Positions 1-10,100 of a DNA stretch of 13,646 nucleotides are shown piece after piece (the first letter of the stretch is position 1; every line of letters starts with the position of its first letter). This DNA is from Spirogloea muscicola (Eukaryota > Streptophyta > Zygnematophyceae > Spirogloeales > Spirogloeaceae). The notes under the pieces were generated by a model that did no database searches, had not been told where the DNA came from, and worked only from the letters and a program-made list of their open reading frames with translations. The translations under genes were made by a program, and so were the position numbers. The stretch is taken from the NCBI GenBank assembly GCA_009602725.1, contig WELB01000206.1, positions 83,248-96,893 on the forward strand. The letters run 5' to 3'.

Positions 1-213
<213 letters not shown>

Positions 214-218
<5 letters not shown>

Positions 219-635
219 GCAGAAGCAGCTTTTTGTAAGCACTCTCTCTTCCTTAGGGGGCGGAGCGCATGCTGAAGGCGCGAGTCGGCCAGCTTGCCCT
301 GCCGTCATGGAGCGCCTCCTGACGCCACGCAACGTGGGCTTGGTGGCCGCCGGGTGCACTGCGAGGAACCCAGCTCGCAGCCGGCGCCATGGCTGCGCAC
401 CGACGCCGCCCCATCTAACGTGGGCAACGGCCTGCGCAGGCTGGCGGTGGCGAGCCTCACTGGGTACGACATCCACCGGTCCATCCGGGCAAACGACGCG
501 CCGCCGTCGGACAAGCAGGTGGCGGCGCTGCTCGCGCACGTCGACTCCGCGCGCGACGGCCAGGCGCGCGCCATCGTCGAAGGCGGCCGCCCACGTGGTG
601 GCGGCTTCGGAGCTGACGCCGGGCGGTGATCAGCC
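214..635 (+). other. Unassigned 5' region with a coding-like segment (402-590)
   Basis: No protein family was recognised here. The frame that later encodes the metallophosphoesterase is open from 294 to a TGA at 627-629, six bases before the ATG at 636. Within 402-590, 58 of 63 codons in that frame end in G or C, a strong coding-type bias. The peptide reads like a soluble helical protein (for example SLTGYDIHRSIRANDAPP). There is no in-frame ATG in 294-629. An ATG at 307 opens a different frame, itself GC-rich in third position for about 25 codons and closed at 729. A short ORF also starts at 269. It could be an N-terminal extension broken by sequence errors, an exon of another gene, or a 5' UTR with upstream ORFs. 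The sequence alone does not decide. Confidence 0.4.
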
Positions 636-2563
636 ATGGCCGCTGCCGACCCAGAAGCCCGCTGCTGTGGTGATGGCGGCGCCGGCGGTAGCGGCGGCGG
701 CAGTGGCAGCACCGTTGTCGTGGGCCTGATCTCCGACACGCATGGCGTTCTGCGGGAGGCCGCCGCTGATCACCTACGGAGAGCCACGGCCCTTGTCCTC
801 CACGCAGGTTTCTGCTTATACTTTTGATGTCTACACGGAGGCTTACTTTTGCCCTGTGCAAGCTCAACTCTTGTTCGTGTGCAATTTAATCAGCCTGATC
901 CTGTCACAGGACACAGATCCTAAGACACATGTGCTCGTATACAAAAAGCCATGCAAAGCAGACCTGGTTTGGTTGCGCTTGCCACCAAGTAGTCACTGAA
1001 GCCAACAAGCTGTCGTGAGCACACCTGCTTCGCGCGCCTGCCAATGACACGATACTGCACCTGCAGCACCTTGGCGCGCTTCTAATCTCCTGGCTGAATC
1101 TGTAGGTCCTGCCAGTGGTGGCGATTGGCTCGTTTGCAGCAGCGTAGGGCTGAGCCTCCCCCGTTGCCACGGCCTTGCACTCTGGTGAGCGCAGGGGATG
1201 TTGGAGACGTGCGGCTGCGGAGCCGGGCCACGGCGGAGCAGGTGCTTGGCGAGCTGCGGCGGCTGACAGGCAAAGAGGTCGTGGCTGTCGCCGGCAACAC
1301 CGACTCCCTGCATGTGTGAGAGCGACAGACGTGCCCGCTGCTGCTGCACAGCTGCAGAGTGCCAGTGTGCGCTCTATCTTGCAGTTCAAAAGTCCACGTT
1401 TCCATACTTGGGGTGTGGATATCAAGGAGATGAATGTTGCAACCACCGTCCTGCAATTACGATGTCTTGCTGGTACAAGCTCTGCACTCACTAGTAGGCA
1501 AGCCCACATCTCCGAGGGCTGCCAGCTCGCAAACCTGCGGCCCCTAATCTGATGCCAGCATGGAGCTGCGCGACACCCGCGCAGTACCCCACACCTGCCG
1601 CAGTTTCTGGTGGTGACGGTCGCCTGCTGGAGGGTCCTTCTCGTGTGAGCCACTCTCCCTTAGCAGCATGACACATGGTCACGGGGTGCTCAGTGTTCAT
1701 CGGAGCTGACCCAATTTCATCTTGGGTCAAGGACAGAGTTTGGGTTCAAGGTCGGGTTTCACTGTCAAGGGTCCCTCCAAAAGCATGAGAAAGGCCTGCT
1801 CTTTTGCGGTTGGGAGGCCAGTTTTGGCCTGGTCTGTCAAGGATCTCAAATAGGCCCCAAGGCTTGCGCCATTTGTTGGTCTGGCGTGCTAGTCTCGCTC
1901 CTCACAAAGCTCAGTGGCCTCGTTCGTTAGAGCAGGCATGTTTGCGGGTTTCCCCCGAAGCACGATGCAAGTGCGGGCCGCCTGATAAAAGACTTTTCGC
2001 CAGACATTGTGGTCTTTGGCCACTCGCATGTGCCTGGCGCCCACGTCCACGAGCAAGTGCTGTATGTGAACCGTAAGCAGCACGTACCCTACAACACTTG
2101 GGCGAGCACAGAGTGGGCCCTCGTGTTCTGTGCGCTGCTGGCTGGCTCCTACCAGCAGTTTCCACAGCACTACTTTGCTAGTCACCGATGAGTTTTTGAT
2201 CTGTACGTGATACTCAATCATCTGAAGTCAGAACTCGTTTCCTGAACCCCACTGCTATGCTTGCAAGCAAAAGCCTTCTGAGAAGTCAAGAGGCTCATGT
2301 ATCGAAGCTGGCATCTTGTGGCAGCTGGAAGTGGAGGGCCCCGGCGTTTCAAGCTGCCCGTGACAGTCGCGCTGCTTAGCCTCCTCCCATGCGGCAGGGC
2401 AAAGGTGGAGTTCCACTCGTGCCTAAAGCCTGGCGAAGCCCAGAGCTGTGCTGGCACAGTTCCAGAGGCTCTGGAGGCCGAGTGGCGCGCAAATGAAGGG
2501 TTCGTTGTGAGTAAGACTGCTCAGACCAGTACCGGAGCTGCAAGTCACTTGTGCATGGCATAA
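636..2563 (+). CDS. YfcE/MJ0936-type metallophosphoesterase (calcineurin-like), six-exon model
   Basis: Predicted metal-dependent phosphodiesterase or phosphatase; substrate and cell location are unknown. Modelled exons: 636-807, 1195-1315, 1585-1644, 1667-1685, 1961-2072, 2325-2563, giving 240 aa. All signature motifs appear in family order: SDTHG (33-37), HAGDVG (56-61), GNTD (91-94), THGHG (120-124), GHSHVP (144-149) and NPGS (161-164). The last is created exactly by the 2072/2325 splice. Residues 1-26 are Gly/Ala-rich and resemble no clear targeting peptide. The C-terminus is longer than in bacterial YfcE. ATG 636 is the first in-frame ATG after a TGA at 627. Exons 1, 2, 5 and 6 are firm. 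Exons 3 and 4 are less so, because they need a 19- or 22-nt intron. The 3' end is uncertain: a strong donor GTGAGTAAG at 2507 sits in frame before the TAA at 2561. VPS29 was considered, but the SDTHG and GNTD motifs fit the YfcE group better. Confidence 0.82.
1645..1666 (+). other. Candidate ultra-short intron with tandem TAG/CAG acceptor
   Basis: The stretch begins GTGAGC and ends CTCCCTTAGCAG. Splicing at the first AG removes 19 nt (1645-1663), and at the second 22 nt (1645-1666); the two products differ by one serine codon. Either join links the strand-like WRVLLV peptide directly to MTHGHG, the expected order in the phosphoesterase fold. Without removal the frame hits TGA at 1646-1648. 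The other introns inferred in this window are 130-387 nt, so this is a marked outlier. It could instead be a small insertion in a damaged gene or a sequencing error. Confidence 0.35.
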
Positions 2564-3290
2564 AGCGGACCCATAAGTGGGCTCTGCATCAGCTGCGTAG
2601 ATGGCAGAGGAAAGACTGCAAGGGAAAGGGACGCGAGCTCCTTGGCAGTGCAACCGATGATATTGTCTCAGGCCATCCAGCTGTGAGATTCTGGAGGTTC
2701 TCTATGTGGCTCTGGTCTGCACAAGCGTGCATGCTGCAAATGCTGCAAAAGGTTCTGACTAGCCAACTTTGCGCGACTGAGCTGATGGTGAATGAAAGAA
2801 ATGCCACTCAACATTGTCACTGGAAGCAATATGCGGTGATTATGGTGCAGGTCACCGTAAAGAGCTATGAAGCATCCCACTATCTTCCAGATGGTAAAAG
2901 TCGTCATCTTGCGGTGCCCTCAGGAGCTGCCGAAGTCCAGCACGTAGAACTTGGTTTTGACATCTGGATGAGGTCCTAAGCCAGCCTACAGCTACAAAAG
3001 CGCTGTCATTGCGTCGTGATGACAAGTGCCCCCAATAGTGGGACTAAGATGCTCTTACCTGCCCACAATCTGATGCGGGCCTGCTACACCACCTCAGTGG
3101 AGCTCTACTGAAGAGCAACTCGCAGTGACCGGCCCCTCTCACCTTGCAACTTAGATCTATCACTCGTGGTGCAGTCAGGTAGCAGGGCATGTGGGCAAGG
3201 TCCTGCCAATAGTGATCAATTATCCGTGACTAATTCAAGTGGTAACTTAAGTCACCATCTGGAGATGCCCACATCGCGCTAAGTGTCAGC
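2564..3290. other. Gap between convergent genes
   Basis: These 727 bp separate the last modelled base of the metallophosphoesterase from the TAG of the CLU gene on the other strand, so both 3' UTRs and any terminators should lie here. A plus-strand frame is open to 2979 but its translation is unlike any family I know and lacks GC bias at third positions. I see no tRNA, repeat or mobile element, and no TGTAA motif (the usual green-algal polyadenylation signal) in either orientation. Confidence 0.6.
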
Positions 3291-4173
3291 CTATCTGATC
3301 TCCTTCTTGGTCTTGGCCTTCTTCTTGTCCAAGTTCGCAAGGCCACCGCCAAGGCCCAACGGCGCCGCCGTGACTGCCGCCGCCGCCGGGCTCCTGTCTC
3401 CGCTACTCCCGCCGTCCTTCTTCTCCTTGGCAGCACTAGCAGGGCTCTTGCCAGCGATCTTGCCGGCGCTTGCAGCGCCCAGTGGGATGGCGCTGGCCAC
3501 GCCCGATGCCAGGCTGGGTCGCGCCACAGCTGGCCCCGTCGCTGAGGATGCTGACGCCGCCTGCGCCCTGGCCGCCGCCGCCGCCGTCACGGATGCCGAC
3601 TTCGACGCCGCTGGCCCAGCAGAGTTCGCCCCGAGGCTGTTCAGGAGGCTCAGGAGCTCGTCGTACTTCATCCCGCCAGCCTCGCCGGCGGCTCCATCGC
3701 GGGGACCAATGCCGGAGGCTTCACTGCCCTTCCGGTCATTCAGCTTCTTCCGGGCCTCTGCAGCAGCATGCCGGCCACGCTCGTCGTGGCCCCGCCCACG
3801 GCCGCTGGGGATGGGCGGCGACTGGTTGGGCGGCACTGGCGCAGCACCACCCACTCCTGTGGGTACCTCACCCCGCAGGAAGCGCTCAACGGCGGCGCGC
3901 GTGATGCCATCCCGCCCAGAGCCCGACCATCTTGCCGCTGCTTGCATCGCAGCCATCAGGTCCTCTTTGTTCTGAAATGCCACGAGTCAAAGTTCACAGC
4001 TTAAAGACGTAGGCCCAATTAAGTGAAGATCATCGCCGAGACAAAGTGATGCACTGCAAAGCAAGAGCTGCCAAGTTCTAGAGCTGATCTTGATTGAATC
4101 TCACCTTGATGGACTCTGCAAAGGAAGCCGCTGCTTGTTGTGTCATTAGTCCTCGCTGCTTTTCTACCTGGGC
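3291..4173 (-). other. CLU: CLU exons 26-27: charged and Ala-rich C-terminal tail
   Basis: Exon 26 (AQVEKQRGLMTQQAAASFAE) is the coiled helix that follows the TPRs. Exon 27 begins NKEDLMAAMQAAARWSGSG and contains GRGRGHDERGRHAAAEARKK, the counterpart of the arginine/alanine element near the end of plant homologues, then YDELLSLLNSLG. After that comes an Ala/Ser-rich stretch ending in the basic KKKAKTKKEIR and TAG. The tail is low-complexity and probably unfolded; the basic end mirrors the basic N-terminus and may contact RNA, which is inference. Confidence 0.85.
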
Positions 4174-7100
4174 CTGCCAAGAGCAAAACAGGGTAGTAAA
4201 TTATAGACGCAATGGGCCGTAGATCTTCCAGCAAATCGCAATTCCCATGATCAATGCAGTTCTGAAAGTGCAAGGACTGGCGAAACCCGCCAAAACAACA
4301 AACCTGCTTCTCACGGTGAATAAACGTCCGAACCCAGGTCGCAGAATCCAGCGTGCGCGGATCGTTCTCTCCAAGGTGCTTCAGGAAAATGCTGTGCGCG
4401 CTTTTTTCGTGCTGGGAGGTAGCGAGGTAACATATGCATGGTGTCAACATTTGACTGACAGTAATTGTAGTGTATGATCTTGGCTTCACACTGCTGCCTC
4501 TTCAAGCCTGCAGCCAGTTGCACAGAACTTGCAGCTATTCTGCTCACCTGGACGGAGAGCTTGTAAGCCCCAATAGCACTGAAGGCGATGGCAAGCGCAT
4601 GATAGCACATGGCTGTCTGATTGTGCTCAGGACCCAACAACTTCTCGTTACGCTTCAGCGCCTCCTGCAAATACCTGAGCGCGATGCTCATCTTGCCGGT
4701 GTCCTGCAGTAACCAATGAGCCACAAACATGCGTCAAGTACACAGACTGGACATAGAACCAGTGCGAGAACGACGCTATCTGTTGGTCAACCACACTTCT
4801 TCCTTGGAGATCTTGAGGGAGGGTGGCCACAGTGAGTGCACAGGTACGGTACTTTGCCTGATCCCAGTGGCTTGTTGAGTGCTAGAATACAAGACAAGCA
4901 GTGCAAGCGCAGACCTGATACATCATTGCAAGGTTGATGAATGTGGCCGCAACATCAGGGTGATTTGGCCCACAGGTAACACCCAGGAGCTGCAACGTGC
5001 GCGACATGTGCCGCAAGGCCAGCTCTGTCTGGCCCAGCCCATGGTAGAAGAGAGCCATGTTGCCGTAGCTGCTCCACAAGGTGGCGAGCGTCAGTGACAC
5101 AGAGAGCTTGACAGATAATAAGATCACTGATACAATCACTGCAGTGACTGCTGAGGGCCAACAACAGCGTGGAAAGATGCATAATCGAAGCAGACCACGT
5201 ATAGAGCTTCTGCCTGGCAGTGTATGCTCTTGCAAACCTGTGGGCTGTGTCTGGGTGGTCAAGACTGAGGCAGCGCTCATTTATAATCAGCTCTCTCTGC
5301 TGGTTCTGGATCGCAGCCTGCAGCTCGCCCGCATGGTACAGCACCATCGCCAAGAAGCTACCAAGTGCAGAAAAGAGGAAGAGCGTTGTCATTGTCATTG
5401 ACTCTCTTACCATGTTCTTGAGCACATCAGAATTTGCCAGATTCTTTGACAATCTCGATGTGCAAAACGACTAGCGTGCTGGAGTCCTGTAAAGCCAGAC
5501 CCACAGAATTTCTTGTTCATGCAAAGTGCTTCCCTCACCGGTAGCAATTTCCAACCTCCCTGTGCAGCGGGCCGCACACCTGGCCAGCACAGAGGTATCT
5601 CTTACTCCGTGTCAGGCACATTCTGCTGAATTATGTTGTGAGGATCAGCAATCAAGATGACCACGGACCAAGCTATGTGAGCAGCAGCTGGACAATGCTG
5701 GACAATGCCTACATTGCATCTGCAGCCCGTGCGCAAGCTCCCCATGGACAGGGCTCACCAAGCATGACCAGTACCTGTGTGAGGATATTATTTGCCTCTG
5801 AAAAGAGCTCGTATGCCTTGTTCAGGTTGCTCTGCTCAAGAACATGGTAAAGAAGTCAGTGCAAGCAAACCCTCACAACGGTCTGAAGAAGCACTGATCA
5901 TGGCACTCTTGCCATGTGGAAAAGTGCAATGTGTCCAGATAGGTGCATAAGCCAGCAGTTTGGGTTTGAGGTGCAGCAACAGTGGTAACTGTTGACGAAG
6001 CTGCTCTTGTTGGCTGAAATCGGGCAATACCTCGTTGAGGCACTTGCGGCCCTGCTCAACCAACTGCCTGGCATCCTTGCACACGGGGATGGCGTGCTTG
6101 ACAGTTGGCTGCAAATCCTGTACGTCAGACAACGCCAATGGATCTTCCTTGGAGAAGTCATAGTCACGAGCTGCCACGGTCACGCCCAGCTGCACACAGT
6201 CACACAGAACACAATTCAGTCTATGGTACATCCAGAGAAATGCAGCATGCCCGTGCCTCAGTAGGCCTGTTGTTGCATAAGAAGTAGCACTTTTGTTTTC
6301 CTACGTATGCAAGACTGATGACAGCCATACTTCCCTCCTTGCAATGGTGTACTGGTGAGGCATGTCCTCCTTTAAGTATAATTAGGGTTCGTCACAGGTC
6401 CTTCTTTACAAGGCAACCCTTATCCTAGTGACAGCCATGACCAGTAAGGTGCAGATTCTGTGGCCAACCTTTTGGCAGAGATTGCGGAGGGTCAGCAATT
6501 TCCTCAATAAGCCATGAACATCCTCGTCGAGTGTGTACTGCACAACAACAGCAGCAGAAGCACCCAACATCAAGCTTTGCCTAACTTAGAGTGGCGAAGA
6601 GCAGAGCTCTGCCCCTGTCAGCTCCTTGTTGCATGAGGCACTGCACTGTTCTTGTGGAGTGTCCAACATGTTGCAAGCCCTCAGTCCCTTAAATTTGTTG
6701 ATACTCTGTATGCAATGTGATGCCTGCTCTGCTAGAAACGTACTGCTGCAGCGAACCTGCTCTTGAACCCTCACAAACCAAGAAAAACCCAAAGTCACAG
6801 ATGGCAAAGTACCTTATACTTGTGACGGACCGCTTCCCGAATGTCTCCCCACACCATGTCAGCAGTTATACGCGTGTATCCAGGCCTAGAATCAGCCTCT
6901 GGCGCTGCCGACTCGCTGGAACTGCTGGCGGGAGGTGCTGTAGTGGCGTCAACCTCTCCTGCCTCCTGTCAGCAAAGTCATGAAAACATCGGATTCCAGG
7001 GGCCTTAGCTACGGTAGATCAGGGTCTCAACTGTCTCCGCATGATTAGAGAGGGCTAAGGCACTATCCTTGTTCGTAACAGAAGGCACAGGAGTCGACGA

Positions 7101-10100
7101 ACATACAGATGCTGGACAGTGTAGTAGAAGAAAGGCACTGCCCATGACTACAACATCCTATTTGGTGAGACTGAAGAAGAAAAGGGTTTGCATGGCAAAC
7201 CATCCTAATCTTTCATCGAGGAAATTCTTATACAATGTGACGATGGCAAAGGAGGTCAATGCTGAAGTGCTACCTCAGCAGGTTTGCTCTCTTGATCTGA
7301 AGTCTCTGTCAAGCTGGGCGGCGACTCGGCGGCCATTCGTTCAGGCTCCCCACTGGCTGCTACCTTGGCCAGTGGTTGTGCACCTAACAAGCAGTTGATG
7401 AAGTGGGCAATGGCTCCTCCCACATCATGATCAAGTGTCTCGCGCAGCACAGCCTGGGCATGCTCCAGTCAGCAGTGAGAACGGACCTTCCAACTTCCTC
7501 TATCGGACGAGATGTCCAAGACCAACTTCGGAGACTTCATCATAGACTTGATCAGCGACTTGATGCATGCAAAGCATAGCGTGTCAAGTATCTAATATTT
7601 GTCTCAACCACGCAACCTGCCAGGAACAAGCAGCTGATAAGTATGTGACAAGAGACAAGGGTAAGAAGGACTCATCACCTTCAGGACCTTCTTAGCAGAT
7701 CTCACAATCATCTCCTCGATGCAGAGCTGATAAATGTGCGGAAGCTCCTTGGTGAGGCTTGTTAACTACACAGAACACAAGTGTTTTCTAAATAATAAGG
7801 GCTCAATTGTGGCTTGCTGAAGCTCTATCTCAGGATTGCATAGCAAGTGCTTTTATGAGCACACTGAAACTCCTAACAATTTGAGGCACCTTCAAGCAAC
7901 CAAAGAATCATCAAGCTTCTCAGACACAGTGCTCAATAAGCTGCGTGATGACAGGACAGTTTGATACCCTTCCAAGGTACCGCATGTTCACGCCTTTGCC
8001 TTGAAGAGCCTCAGACAGAGTCTGACCGTCCATTGGGGATAAATCCACAGCTGTGAAGTCCTTGACCAATCTCGGGAGCACAGTATCCACCAGATATGTG
8101 CCAGCTTTTCTCACAAGATCTTCATCAGCTGCAATCTCCTGCAAGGTAGTCATGATGCATGGAGCCTTTTAGACTTCAGCACCACTAACAGCAAGCCCCC
8201 ACCTGGGAAATTTCCTACAAATCCAAGAATAGAAAACGAAGCCAAACACCATGGCAATCCCTTGCTGCCGCAGCATAGATCAGCTATATCCCAATGAAAA
8301 TGCAGGCGATTCTTGCCAACCTCAGGGCTGCCAGCTAGCTTGAAGTTGGTGAAAACGTTGGGGTTTAAGAGGACGGCAGCTGCGGCGCCTGCATTGCCAG
8401 CAGCCTCCGTGTCAACTGCTGCGCCATCTGCGTTTTCTTCACCGGCGTGTTCCTTGGACTCCGTATCAGCTGGCTCTCCTTCTGACGTCTCAAGGGTTAC
8501 CGGCTTCAGAATGCTGGTAACTTTGCTCTTATCCAGATGTTGAGGATCTTGACCTTCTTCCACCTTACTGACAGCAGCCTCCTCAGCCTGCATGCACAAA
8601 AACTTCCTGTGATGAATGTGTATCTTCACGTGACTCATACAGCCCCTGTATGATGGGCTTGCCAAGAACCTGTGCTGTTGGCCAGCATCACTGTTGTCGT
8701 GGAGAAGCCAACAAAGGCTCACTCTGACTACGAAACCGAGCACCGAGCAGTGTGCACTCACTGTTGTATTTCCACGCACAGTAGGTACCTTGCAGAATGC
8801 TGACACGAGCTCGGGTCGAAGAATATATCTCTGAGCAGACAGCCCATCCTCCAGATAGTTGGCGTCCCTTGGAGTCGCCCGCATCAAGTCGAGAATGTAG
8901 CGGCGGTCATCAGCGCCCTCGATACCTTTGCATTCTGCGGGTGCGCACAGTAGGACCACACCTCCCTTTCCATCCTCCACTCTATGCTCCTTGATGTGCA
9001 GCACGCGGCCTGCCTCTAATAGCTGTGAAGCAAGCAATTCAAGAAGAAAATGAATAGGGAAAATAGACATACATATATATATTCCCAACTCAGAGTCAGC
9101 TAAGTCAAGGAAAGAACTTGCTAGCGCAGTGCACTAGAAACAAGTTGGCCCATACCCACATATAAGCCATGCCAGATGATCTCATAAAAAGCACAACTCT
9201 TGTGCCACTCTTACTGCATCATGAAATTTCTCATTCCAGTTGATCTTCTTCCCATTCTCCACAGAGCCGTACAAGAGGCTGGCAGTCTTGTCGCCGTACA
9301 GGATGCCAGGGATGATGCTCTGCGCAATCACTCGATGGCCGCGATAGTCCACCAATGCCATTGCCAGCGTGTGCAGCCCCTTGACATTGGCCTCATTCAG
9401 CGCCCGCGTGCCTCGCAGGTCGTTGTTGGCTGATGCATATGTGGCCTGCTCCGCAGTTTCTGCGGCCTGAGAGGCATCTTGAGCCGCTTCCTCGCCCACC
9501 TTATCTCCTTCAGCAGAGGGCTTGTCTCCTCCATCAGGGCCTTTGGTATCCACAGTTTCATCATCCACAGGGGCCTGCTCACTCTGCACTACGTCGTTCG
9601 ATACCACTGTTGCTGGCTGGTCCCCTGTCTCTGCTGCACCTGTATCAGCTGAACCATTGCCTGAGGTCGCCTGTACAGCCTCCTCCTGAATCTCATTCTG
9701 AGCAGAGCTGCCGGAGCCGGCTGGCTCCGCTTCTGCTGAGGTGGGGCTGCTCTTGGGGTTCAGGCCCTGCTGTTTCTGCTGCTGCTCAAGGATTTCCTGC
9801 TCCCTCAGCTGCTGCAGCACCAGAAAGTCGCCGTCGACTGCAAAACTGTAGAATATGTTGTTGTGCACGTACCTGCACGCATTGCAAGAATGAAGCTGAG
9901 ATTGTGTTCAGCATGATCACATATGCCAGGATATACCAGACGTGCGCAGATCATAACATTTCGCAGCCCATAATAGCTGCTCAGAGCAACCCCTGGGTGG
10001 CCAGCTCCAAGCACCTAAGTCTTATACCCCAGAACCCTATACCCATGTTTCGCTGAAGTAGCAATACGAGAGGATGACATTGCAATGAGCGTCAAAGAAG

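Noticed and set aside
627-629. TGA as a selenocysteine codon linking 294-626 to the phosphoesterase
   Set aside because: Green algae do have selenoproteins, but the flanking sequence is Gly/Ala-rich with no redox motif, there is no in-frame ATG upstream, and no SECIS element was recognised.
904-1653. A 249-aa open frame on the minus strand
   Set aside because: It spans introns and exons 2-3 of the phosphoesterase on the opposite strand, has Cys/Arg/Ala-rich composition and no recognisable motif.
636-2563. VPS29, the retromer subunit with the same fold
   Set aside because: VPS29 has altered metal-site motifs, whereas this protein keeps SDTHG, HAGD, GNTD and GHSHVP, which fit the YfcE/MJ0936 group.
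2551-2979. A 142-aa plus-strand open frame after the phosphoesterase
   Set aside because: It overlaps the modelled end of that gene in another frame, has weak third-position bias and no family resemblance; treated as part of the intergenic gap.
3014-3076. A box C (GTGATGA) and a box D (CTGA) about 50 nt apart, suggesting a C/D snoRNA
   Set aside because: No terminal stem pairs outside the boxes and no C'/D' boxes are evident; such short motifs recur by chance, including at other places in this window.
3283-3975. A 230-aa open frame on the plus strand
   Set aside because: It lies exactly opposite CLU exon 27, a GC-rich Ala/Gly/Pro stretch whose complement rarely produces stops. The minus strand carries family-matching sequence.
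9433-10056. A 207-aa open frame on the plus strand
   Set aside because: It is antisense to CLU exon 11 and runs on into intron 10; its translation shows no domain, while exon 11 on the other strand is strongly conserved.
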